Shown: positions 6,178 through 12,245 of the stretch, in pieces
How positions within the stretch are numbered: position 1 is the first letter of the stretch
How the letters are laid out: the number at the start of each line of letters is the position of its first letter
NCBI GenBank assembly: GCA_910579545.1
Contig: CAJTVI010000042.1
Location: 10,059 to 22,740 of the forward strand
Direction of reading: 5' to 3'
Length of the DNA: 12,682 bases
From: an uncultured Oscillospiraceae bacterium
Lineage (GTDB): Bacteria > Bacillota > Clostridia > Oscillospirales > Ruminococcaceae
Notes under the pieces: generated by a model
The model's input: the letters and a program-made list of their open reading frames with translations, nothing else
Database searches by the model: none
Told to the model about the DNA's origin: nothing
Position numbers and translations under genes: made by a program

Positions 6178-7419
6178 TCAGCCCCCCTGTTCTGCAAAAG
6201 GCTCCTGCAGCCCCTTCCAGATCTCGTTGACCGCCTCGATGCATTCAAAATAGGTGCGGGCGATCACGTCGTTCGGGATGCCGAGGGTCTCCGCGCTCTG
6301 GTTCATGCCCGCCCAGTCGGCGTTTTCGTAGCAGGTCACCACGTTGAAGAGGTGGCCGGCCGGGCCCTCGCCGGTGGTGAGCGCCAGCTTGATGTCCTCC
6401 GAGATGGGCAGCTCGCTGAGTGCCTGTTCCAGCGGCACCTCCATGAGGGTGCCAAGGGTAGAAAACATACCCAGCATGTAAGCCTCGCTGGGGGACAGGT
6501 TGACCGAGGGCGCAAACTTGACCAGCGCCTCGCAGAACTTGCCGCGCTGGAACGAGATCTTGATCAGCTCGTCCTGCACGCCGCCATTGTCCTGCTTGAA
6601 GCTCAACAGGTAGATCCACTGCTTGAGCTGGCCGATGCCCAGGATGACCAGGGCCTGCTGCACCGATTTGACCCGGTTGCGCCGGGCAAAGTAGGCCGAG
6701 TTGACCAGCTTGATGAGCGAAAAGCTGAGGGTGACGTCCCGCGAGATAATGGCGGCGATCTCGTCGGTGTCCGGCTCGTCGGCCGTGACCGCCAGCATCA
6801 GCTGGAAGAAGTTGCTCTGCAGATGGTCGGTGCGGTGCACCTTGTGGGTCTTCTGCTCGGCCACATAGCTGCCCTGGTAATAGTCGCAGCCAAGGGCCTG
6901 GGCCCGCTCGAGGGCCTCGGCCGAATTGATGTTGTAGGCGGCCACCTGCTTGTTGAAGCTGTGGGCCACCCGCACCACGTTTTCCAGCGAGGCGTCCTGG
7001 GCCTTGAAATCGACCTTGATCATATCGACCACGTCCAGAATGCCCAGGTACCGCGGCGCAAAGGTAAAGCCCTGCACCGCGATGCGGTAGCCCTGCTTTT
7101 TGAACCGGTAGACGATCTTTTGGGCCACCGGGTGGATGATGGTGTTGTCATCGATCTGGATGACCATCTTTTCCGGCGGGAACATCTTGGGGATGTTTTT
7201 CATCAAAAGGCTGGGCGTAAAGGTAAAAAACGCCGTTTTGCCGTCCAAAAAACGGTCCCCGTCCATGTTGGTCAAAAATTGCTCGATGGCTGTTGCGACC
7301 CCGAAATTTGTCGTCCGCTCGGTGTACAGCGAGGTAACATCCTCTTTATAGAGGATCTCGTACGCCGCAACCTTGCGCTGGCTGTCCAGTATCGGCTGCC
7401 TGACGATATAGGTGTCCAT
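6178..7419 (-). CDS. EAL-HDOD signalling protein with degenerate EAL domain
   Basis: 413-residue soluble protein of the YuxH/CdgJ type: EAL domain (about 1-195) and HDOD domain (about 200-395). The EAL fold is recognisable from RQPILDSQRKVAAYEILYK (7-25), VDMIKVDF (131-138) and QGSYVAE (182-188). Catalytic features are degraded: the EAL triad reads Glu21-Ile-Leu, the usual DDFG after strand 5 reads QGF, and the glutamate segment reads QIDD (88-91). It is therefore probably not a c-di-GMP phosphodiesterase and may act by protein contact or ligand binding. The HDOD half has the family segments ISRDVTLSFSLIKLVNSAYF (225-244) and QALVILGIGQLKQW, but no HD metal pair. ATG at 7419 follows a GGGGG ribosome site. 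It starts 36 bases after the actin-like gene. CdgJ proteins affect motility in Vibrio. Confidence 0.9.
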   Translation of the reverse strand: MDTYIVRQPILDSQRKVAAYEILYKEDVTSLYTERTTNFGVATAIEQFLTNMDGDRFLDGKTAFFTFTPSLLMKNIPKMFPPEKMVIQIDDNTIIHPVAQKIVYRFKKQGYRIAVQGFTFAPRYLGILDVVDMIKVDFKAQDASLENVVRVAHSFNKQVAAYNINSAEALERAQALGCDYYQGSYVAEQKTHKVHRTDHLQSNFFQLMLAVTADEPDTDEIAAIISRDVTLSFSLIKLVNSAYFARRNRVKSVQQALVILGIGQLKQWIYLLSFKQDNGGVQDELIKISFQRGKFCEALVKFAPSVNLSPSEAYMLGMFSTLGTLMEVPLEQALSELPISEDIKLALTTGEGPAGHLFNVVTCYENADWAGMNQSAETLGIPNDVIARTYFECIEAVNEIWKGLQEPFAEQGG

Positions 7420-7455
7420 CTGCCGGCCCCCTTTTTTGTTGGTTTTATGGCAAGG

Positions 7456-9564
7456 TCATTCCCAGTATATCTTTACCCGGTCCCCTTCCGCAATGGGTTC
7501 CAGGAAGGAAACTTCCCGTCCGTTTTTCTTCAGCACGGCCCGGCCCTGGGGGTTTTCCAGGTCCATGTCCGTGATAAAGTTCAGCAAATCAAACAGCTGA
7601 TAGGGCTGCCCGTCCGCCTTGGGCGGCAGGGTCATCCGCTTGTCGTTGAGGGAGATGCGCACCATCTGCAAGGGCGCCGCCGGAACCTGCGCTGCCGCCA
7701 AAGGCTGCGCTGCCGCGCCCTGCGCCGCCGGAGCCTGTGACGCCGCGCTCTGCGCCGCCGGGCTTTGGCCCGCGGGCTCTGCCGGGCTTTGCGCCGCCGG
7801 GCTTTGAGGCGCCGGGGCCGCCGGGGCGGCCAGCGCCATCAGGGTCAGCACGTCCCCCTCGTGCAGGGGGTCCTCCTCGGTGCAGGGGCTGCCGTTGAGG
7901 GCCAGCTGGGTGAGGTCCACCGCCAGGTTTTCCTCCTCCAAAAGCGCGCCCACCGTGTCCACCTCATGGGTCTCGATGACGTCCCCGGTCTGGATCGCGC
8001 GGTCCGGCCCGGCCGGCTCGCCGTTGACCAGCACCCGGGTGCCCAGGGTGCGCGGCGCGCCAAACAGCTCCACCGTGAACTGCCGGCCCTCGCCCGCCGC
8101 CCCGCCCACCGTGACGGCGGCGTCCGCGCCGTTCTGCGCGGGCTGGAAGAGGATCTTATCCCCCTCCTGCACCGGCGAGGTGATGCCGGCCGGCGCGCCG
8201 TTGACCTCGATGCGGGCCAGGGCCGGGATGCCGCCCCGCAGCTTTTTCTCCTCGCCGTTGAGGGTAAAGATGAGGGGCTGGCCCGAATGGCCCATGATCC
8301 GGCGGTACTCGTACCCGCCCCGCAAGAGCACGTCCACCACCCGCAGGGTGCTGTTGTTGAGCATGCGCACCGGCTTGCCGTTGAGCTGCACGCTCATCTC
8401 CCGGGCGTCGCCGCTCTGGATGGCGGTGATGGCGATGCCCACCGGGGTGGCATACTCGACGCTGAGGTATTCCTCGTCCGCCTGCACCGACCGCTTGATG
8501 TAGTTGATGCCGCCCACCGCCACCTTTTTTTCGTCCACCCCAAGGGCGGCGGCCACGGCGGTGCGCAGGCCGGGGGTGCGGCTGCCGCCGCCCACCAAAA
8601 AGGTCGCGGTGGGGGGGCCGCCGTTGGCCTCGAGCACCTTTTGGGTGATCGACTCGGCCAGCTGCTGCACCGCGGGGGCGATCCTGCTCAAAAATTCCTC
8701 CCGGGATACCTCATAATCGCTCCCTAGGATATCAGTATACCGCAAAGGATCGTTTTCCTCAAGACCAGCTTCGCGTTTTAAGCGCTCCGCGGTCCCAAAA
8801 TCTACCAAAAATTCCCGCATGGCCTGCTCGGTGATCTCGTCGCCGGCCACGGTGGACATGGTGTAGGCCACCACGCTGCCCTGGTTGGAGATGGCAATAT
8901 CCGACGTGCCTGCGCCAATATCCACCAGCGCGATGTTCAAAAGCCGCAGCTCCTGCGGGATCACGGCGTTCATGGCGGCGATCGGCTCCAGGGTGACGCT
9001 GGCCACCCGCAAACCTGTTTTTTCCATTGTGGTATACAGGCTCTCGATGACCTCGTCCGGCAAAAAGCTGGCGATGATCTCGACCCGGGCCTTCCGGCCC
9101 CGGTGGCCCAGCAGGGTGGAAAAGCTGTACCCGTCCAGGAGGTACTGGGTGACCGAGTAGCCGGCGCAGCAGAAGACCATCTCGTCCTGCCGGTTTTCCA
9201 TCAGCTCCTCAAAGGCCTTCTGCACCGCGCGGGATTCAAGGGTGAACATCTGCTTGCGGTTGATGGGCAGGTCCCCCATCTCCATCTCAAAGGAGGCCTT
9301 TTGGGTGCGCAGGATGCGCCCGGCCGCGGCCACGTGCACGTCCCGCAGGCTCACCCCAAGCTTCTGCTCGATGGTCTGCTTGACCGTGCGGGCCACCCGG
9401 GCGGTCTTGTCGATGTCCTCGATCTGGCCGTCGATCATGGCGCGCTCGGTGTGCTCGGCGCTCTCGACGCACAGCACCCGGAACATCTCGTCCTGCTGCG
9501 CGCAGACCACTCCGATCACGCTGCGCGTGCCGATGTCCAGCGCAAAGATCATCTGGTTGTCCAT
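7456..9564 (-). CDS. FtsA/PilM-like actin-fold ATPase with C-terminal beta-grasp-like repeats
   Basis: 702 residues; FtsA is usually about 420. Residues 1-385 form an actin/FtsA/PilM-type ATPase: phosphate-1 FALDIGTRSVIGVV (7-20), phosphate-2 LVDIGAGTSDIAI (213-225) and adenosine motif FLVGGGSRTPGL (322-333). Residues 390-702 hold NG...GD repeat units ending near 473, 532, 575 and 700 (for example VNGAPAG...EGDKILF), resembling the last strands of ThiS/MoaD-type beta-grasp domains. An Ala/Pro/Gln/Ser linker (578-632) precedes the last unit. There is no C-terminal amphipathic membrane helix typical of FtsA, and no ftsZ nearby, so a divisome role is doubtful. Its place between PilZ and EAL-HDOD genes suggests a polymer or scaffold for motility or pilus-type machinery (inference). 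ATG at 9564 follows GAGGGG by five bases; the TGA lies 36 bases before the next start. Codons for residues 249-291 are unusually A/T-ending. Confidence 0.85.
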   Translation of the reverse strand: MDNQMIFALDIGTRSVIGVVCAQQDEMFRVLCVESAEHTERAMIDGQIEDIDKTARVARTVKQTIEQKLGVSLRDVHVAAAGRILRTQKASFEMEMGDLPINRKQMFTLESRAVQKAFEELMENRQDEMVFCCAGYSVTQYLLDGYSFSTLLGHRGRKARVEIIASFLPDEVIESLYTTMEKTGLRVASVTLEPIAAMNAVIPQELRLLNIALVDIGAGTSDIAISNQGSVVAYTMSTVAGDEITEQAMREFLVDFGTAERLKREAGLEENDPLRYTDILGSDYEVSREEFLSRIAPAVQQLAESITQKVLEANGGPPTATFLVGGGSRTPGLRTAVAAALGVDEKKVAVGGINYIKRSVQADEEYLSVEYATPVGIAITAIQSGDAREMSVQLNGKPVRMLNNSTLRVVDVLLRGGYEYRRIMGHSGQPLIFTLNGEEKKLRGGIPALARIEVNGAPAGITSPVQEGDKILFQPAQNGADAAVTVGGAAGEGRQFTVELFGAPRTLGTRVLVNGEPAGPDRAIQTGDVIETHEVDTVGALLEEENLAVDLTQLALNGSPCTEEDPLHEGDVLTLMALAAPAAPAPQSPAAQSPAEPAGQSPAAQSAASQAPAAQGAAAQPLAAAQVPAAPLQMVRISLNDKRMTLPPKADGQPYQLFDLLNFITDMDLENPQGRAVLKKNGREVSFLEPIAEGDRVKIYWE
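7751..7806. repeat. Short tandem-like repeats encoding the Ala/Pro/Gln linker
   Basis: TGCGCCGCCGGGCTTTG occurs exactly at 7751-7767 and 7790-7806, with a shorter GCCGGGCTTTG copy between them. On the coding strand these give the repeated AQSPA units of the actin-like protein's linker. Such repeats expand and contract easily, so linker length probably varies between strains. Confidence 0.7.
8734..8762 (-). promoter_or_regulatory. Possible internal sigma-A promoter inside the actin-like gene
   Basis: On the minus strand TTGAGG (plus-strand 8757-8762, four of six matches) is followed, after exactly 17 bases, by TATACT (8734-8739, five of six). It lies inside an A+T-richer patch (about 8691-8820, close to half G+C by hand count) within a GC-rich gene. 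It could supply extra transcript to the downstream EAL-HDOD and MCP genes. A chance match within coding sequence is possible. Confidence 0.4.
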
Positions 9565-9592
9565 AGGTTCCCCTCATTCCCTGCCCGGGGCC

Positions 9593-9652
9593 CGCGGCCC
9601 CTTGCGGGCCGCGCAGCGGGCTGTAAAGCGGCCGGGCCCCCGCGCGCCCGGC
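9593..9652 (-). other. Two GC-rich hairpins between pilZ-like and actin-like genes
   Basis: CGCGGCCC (9593-9600) pairs with GGGCCGCG (9606-9613) around a five-base loop. GCCGGG (9631-9636) pairs with CCCGGC (9647-9652) and touches the stop codon of the PilZ gene. Neither is followed by a U-run on the minus strand, so they are not standard terminators. They could stabilise the upstream mRNA end, weaken read-through, or mark a processing site. Confidence 0.4.
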
Positions 9653-10308
9653 TACAGGCTGTTGCGGCTTTTGCGGATCTGGTCCTGCTGAAGCTTGAGC
9701 ACATACATGTCGATGGCGTGGGCCACCCGCTGGCCCAGCTCGGCAAATTCCAGCCCATACATGGCGGCGTCGGATTTTTTGTTGAGCCGGCTTTTTACGG
9801 ACACCTCCACCTCTTCCACCGAGCTGTGCAGGGTGATGCGCAGCATCAGCCGCAGGCCGGGGTTGCCGGGCTCGAGCTCCAGGTCCTTGCGGGTCTCGAT
9901 GAGGCAGCCGCCCGAGCTGATGTCCCGCAGCTTGACCATCTCGACCCAGGCCTTGCGCAGCGAGCCGCCCCCGCGGCTGTAGGCGGTGAGCCGGGCGTCG
10001 TTGTTGACGTTGACCCGGTAGGTCCTGCGCTTTTCGTTGCCCGAGCAGAGGGCCGCCTCCTCCACCCGCAGCTTTTCGCGGTTGGAGTAGTAGACCCGGC
10101 CCCGGTAAACCTGGGCGGCCCCGTCCTCGCCGTGCATCACCAGCTTGACCAGGCTGCCCATGGCGAGGGGCGGCAGGCCCTTTTCGCTGGTGATATCAAA
10201 GGCCCCCTCCCCGGCGGCTATGGCAACGCCGTCGGCCAGAAGCTCGTTGGAATCGCTCTGCAGAACGCACTTGACGCCCCTTTTTTTGCGCCGCATAAAT
10301 GGCATCAT
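9652..10308 (-). CDS. PilZ-domain c-di-GMP receptor (YcgR/YpfA-like)
   Basis: 218-residue soluble protein with an N-terminal beta-rich YcgR-N-like half (about 1-90) and a C-terminal PilZ domain (about 92-205). Both c-di-GMP binding motifs are complete: RRTYR (Arg94 and Arg98 of RxxxR) and DISSGG (Asp129, Ser131, Gly134 of DxSxxG). YGLEFAEL (184-191) closes the domain. Proteins of this layout act as c-di-GMP-dependent brakes on flagellar rotation in Bacillus and enteric bacteria. The ATG at 10308 overlaps the stop of the FlhB-like gene (ATGA, 10305-10308), with GAGGGGGG about nine bases upstream. It sits in the cluster after the FliK-like and FlhB-like genes, which fits a motility output. A second Met directly follows, so the true start could be three bases later. 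Confidence 0.9.
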   Translation of the reverse strand: MMPFMRRKKRGVKCVLQSDSNELLADGVAIAAGEGAFDITSEKGLPPLAMGSLVKLVMHGEDGAAQVYRGRVYYSNREKLRVEEAALCSGNEKRRTYRVNVNNDARLTAYSRGGGSLRKAWVEMVKLRDISSGGCLIETRKDLELEPGNPGLRLMLRITLHSSVEEVEVSVKSRLNKKSDAAMYGLEFAELGQRVAHAIDMYVLKLQQDQIRKSRNSL

Positions 10309-10637
10309 CTGCCGTTGCCCCCCTCGCGGCCGCGCCCCGGGCGGAACCCGCCCAGCCCGGCCATGCCGTTTTTGATGGAATCCGAGGTTTTGAGAAGCTG
10401 CACATAGATGGCCGCCACGATCTGGTAGAGTTCGGGCGGGATGCTCTTGCCCACCTCCAGCATGCAGAGCATGCTGGCCGCGCTGTCGTCCCGGAAGACC
10501 GGGATGCCCTGCTCCTCCGCGATGTCGATGATCTTGTCGGCAATGTGGCCGTAGCCCGAGGCGATGACGATGGGCGCGGCGTCCTCCTCCACATTGTAGC
10601 GCAGGGCCACCGCCTTGTTCCTGTTAGATTCTGACAT
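10305..10637 (-). CDS. Stand-alone FlhB C-terminal domain protein (FlhX/YlqH-like)
   Basis: 110 residues matching only the cytoplasmic C-terminal part of FlhB/YscU, the substrate-specificity switch of the flagellar export gate. Recognisable pieces are KAVALRYN (8-15), APIVIASGYGHIADKIIDIA (21-40), GIPVFRD (44-50) and VGKSIPPELYQIVAAIY (62-78). The autocleavage motif NPTH is absent, its place taken by SNRN (4-7), and there is no membrane domain. FlhX-type paralogues can replace or compete with the FlhB C terminus in some bacteria. ATG at 10637 is chosen over GTG at 10643 because AAAGGA then lies nine bases away instead of three. It overlaps the FliK-like gene by 14 bases and the PilZ gene by four. 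The tail is Gly/Arg-rich. Confidence 0.9.
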   Translation of the reverse strand: MSESNRNKAVALRYNVEEDAAPIVIASGYGHIADKIIDIAEEQGIPVFRDDSAASMLCMLEVGKSIPPELYQIVAAIYVQLLKTSDSIKNGMAGLGGFRPGRGREGGNGR

Positions 10638-12039
10638 CGACACCCGTCCTTTTGTAGGGCAGCGACCGGAAGACGTCCATCAGCGAGCGAGGGCGCTCGA
10701 GCTTGTCAAACCGGATGTCGCCAAACTGGTACTCGGTATTGCGGATGCTCCGGCGCAGATCGCTCTCCATCGTTTTATAGGCGGCGACGTAGGCGGGCGG
10801 GCAGAGCAGTGAAAAATCCACCATGTTGTTCTGCACATAGAGCTCCAGCTCCATGTGGCCGATGCCGGCAATGTCGAACACCAAAAGCATGTGCACCGCC
10901 TCTTCGTCCCCCCCGCGGCGGCTGCGGTCGTCCTCGTTGCCGTGCGGGTTGATCCAAATCTCGGCAAAGGCCTGGGTGTCCTGGTACTGCACCGGGATCA
11001 CGTAGTGCAAAAGCGGGGTAAAGTTGCAGGGGGAGGAGAGCAGGCTGTGGATGATCTTTTCCATCTTTTCGGCGTTGACCAGCACAAGGTCCTCGTCCCG
11101 CAGCTGGGTTTCCAGGATCTTGGCCAGCACGTCCATCACCGAGGTGCGGCCGGTATTTTTGGCCGCCGCTTCCGGCTCCGCGTCCAGGAAATGGTGCAGC
11201 ATCCGGGTGAGGGCCTCGCGCTTGTCGTCCCCGTGCAGCTGGCTCAGCAGCATGGCGGTGGACTCCCGCAGGTAGTGGGGGTTGTCGTTGAAGCGGGAGA
11301 GGTTATACAGCGCGATGGAAACCACCTTTTCGAGCTTGGGCGAAAAGAGCAGGCTGTCCTCCAGCTGGCCAAACAGCCCCAGCGCCTGGCTTTTGAGGTC
11401 GGTAAAATGGTCGGGCGCGTCCTGGGCGCGGAACTGGGCCGAGAGCTGGGCCAGCGCCGCCGAGAGGGCCTTGCTGGGGGCCACCGCGCCCGAGAGGAAC
11501 TGCAGATCGTTTGCCACCGAGCCCAGGATCTCCTGCCGGGAGGCGGTGAGGGTGAGCGAGCGCAAAAAGTTGAGGGTGGCGGACTGCAAATCGTTCTGGC
11601 CCGGGTGGGCCTCCAGCTCCGCCCGCAGAAAGTCAAACAGCTCCCCCTTGAACGAGGAGGAGTCGAATTCCTGGCGCTGCAGCTCGCCCCCGATCTCATC
11701 CGGGCGGATCATGAGCTGCTTAAAAAGCTGCTCGATCTCCTCGGTAAAGGTGCGGTTGTGCACCGGCAAAAGCTTGATCATCTCCTGCAAGGCGAAGATG
11801 TTTTTGAGGGTGGCGTTGGCAACGGCGGGGTCCTTGAGCATGTTCATCAGCAAAGCGCTGGTTTCCTCGCGCTCGACCATGCCGTTGTTCTGCTTGAGAA
11901 GCTCGGTCTGGGGGTTGGTTTTGACGACCTTGGCGATCTGCTGCAGGTCAAACTGGCCGTTGAGGGCCATATCCCCCTTGGGCTCCATGCCCTGGGTGCG
12001 GTTGACCAGCGGCGTGGTGATCCGCAGGATGTCCGCCAT
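10624..12039 (-). CDS. FliK/YlqG-like flagellar hook-length control-related protein
   Basis: 471 residues. Most of residues 30-335 look helical and Leu-rich with no recognised domain. The C-terminal third resembles the FliK Flg_hook domain: IPVQYQDTQAFAEIWI (348-363), an acidic/basic insert (366-380), then HMLLVFDIAGIGHMELELYV (383-402) and a closing helix plus strand (417-444). In flagellated bacteria this domain contacts the FlhB C terminus to switch export from hook to filament. Its direct partner here is the following FlhB-like gene, the same pairing as ylqG-ylqH in Bacillus subtilis. ATG at 12039 is preferred, with AAAGGGGGG about 6 bases upstream. A TTG at 12096 in frame has no good ribosome site. 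The sequence is diverged, so the FliK label rests on the C terminus and context. Confidence 0.7.
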   Translation of the reverse strand: MADILRITTPLVNRTQGMEPKGDMALNGQFDLQQIAKVVKTNPQTELLKQNNGMVEREETSALLMNMLKDPAVANATLKNIFALQEMIKLLPVHNRTFTEEIEQLFKQLMIRPDEIGGELQRQEFDSSSFKGELFDFLRAELEAHPGQNDLQSATLNFLRSLTLTASRQEILGSVANDLQFLSGAVAPSKALSAALAQLSAQFRAQDAPDHFTDLKSQALGLFGQLEDSLLFSPKLEKVVSIALYNLSRFNDNPHYLRESTAMLLSQLHGDDKREALTRMLHHFLDAEPEAAAKNTGRTSVMDVLAKILETQLRDEDLVLVNAEKMEKIIHSLLSSPCNFTPLLHYVIPVQYQDTQAFAEIWINPHGNEDDRSRRGGDEEAVHMLLVFDIAGIGHMELELYVQNNMVDFSLLCPPAYVAAYKTMESDLRRSIRNTEYQFGDIRFDKLERPRSLMDVFRSLPYKRTGVDVRI

Positions 12040-12077
12040 AACGCTTCCCCCCTTTGCCAGTGCAATGGGCCGCAAAA

Positions 12078-12105
12078 GGGGCCAAAACGGGGCCAAAAAC
12101 CCCGT
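12078..12105 (-). repeat. GGGGCCAAAA direct repeat and small hairpin in the leader
   Basis: GGGGCCAAAA occurs at 12078-12087 and 12089-12098. ACGGGG (12087-12092) can pair with CCCCGT (12100-12105), and on the minus strand the stem is followed by a few Ts. It lies in the 5' leader of the FliK-like operon, about 40-65 bases before its start. It may be a weak attenuator; the stem is only six base pairs. Confidence 0.35.
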
Positions 12106-12147
12106 GTTTTACCGCTTTGCCCCCCGTCCGCGCTCCTTTCTTAAAAT

Positions 12148-12176
12148 ATTATTCGAATAAACCTGCAAAAACTTAA
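12148..12176 (-). promoter_or_regulatory. Promoter for the minus-strand motility cluster
   Basis: Read on the minus strand: TTAAGT (plus-strand 12171-12176), 17 bases, AATAAT (12148-12153). A flagellar sigma-28 reading is also possible: TAAGTTTT, 11 bases, TCGAATAA, partly matching TAAAGTTT-N11-GCCGATAA. The -10 overlaps a perfect 12-bp palindrome, TTATTCGAATAA (12149-12160). The predicted leader to the ATG at 12039 is about 100 bases. Confidence 0.5.
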
Positions 12177-12186
12177 CCCGGCTTTG

Positions 12187-12215
12187 TTGATTTTTTGTTT
12201 TTCCGGCCGAATAAT
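12187..12215 (+). promoter_or_regulatory. Promoter for cheA
   Basis: TTGATT (12187-12192, four of six) and AATAAT (12210-12215, five of six) are separated by exactly 17 bases. The start would be near 12222, giving a leader of about 24 bases. GCCGAATA at 12206-12213 also partly resembles the sigma-28 -10 (GCCGATAA). It is back to back with the leftward promoter, their -35 boxes 10 bases apart. Confidence 0.6.
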
Positions 12216-12245
12216 CTTTACAAATAAGGTTCAGGGGGGATACCA

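Noticed and set aside
7339..7356. Inverted repeat ATCCTC-TTTATA-GAGGAT early in the EAL-HDOD gene
   Set aside because: Only a six-bp stem within coding sequence, explained by codon content; no supporting context for a regulatory role.
6010..7740. 576-codon plus-strand frame opposite the EAL-HDOD gene
   Set aside because: Low-complexity complement of a real gene. It has no ribosome site or family motif and crosses two minus-strand genes.
12040..12096. TTG start for the FliK-like protein
   Set aside because: It begins inside the leader repeat and lacks a ribosome site; the ATG at 12039 has AAAGGGGGG just upstream.
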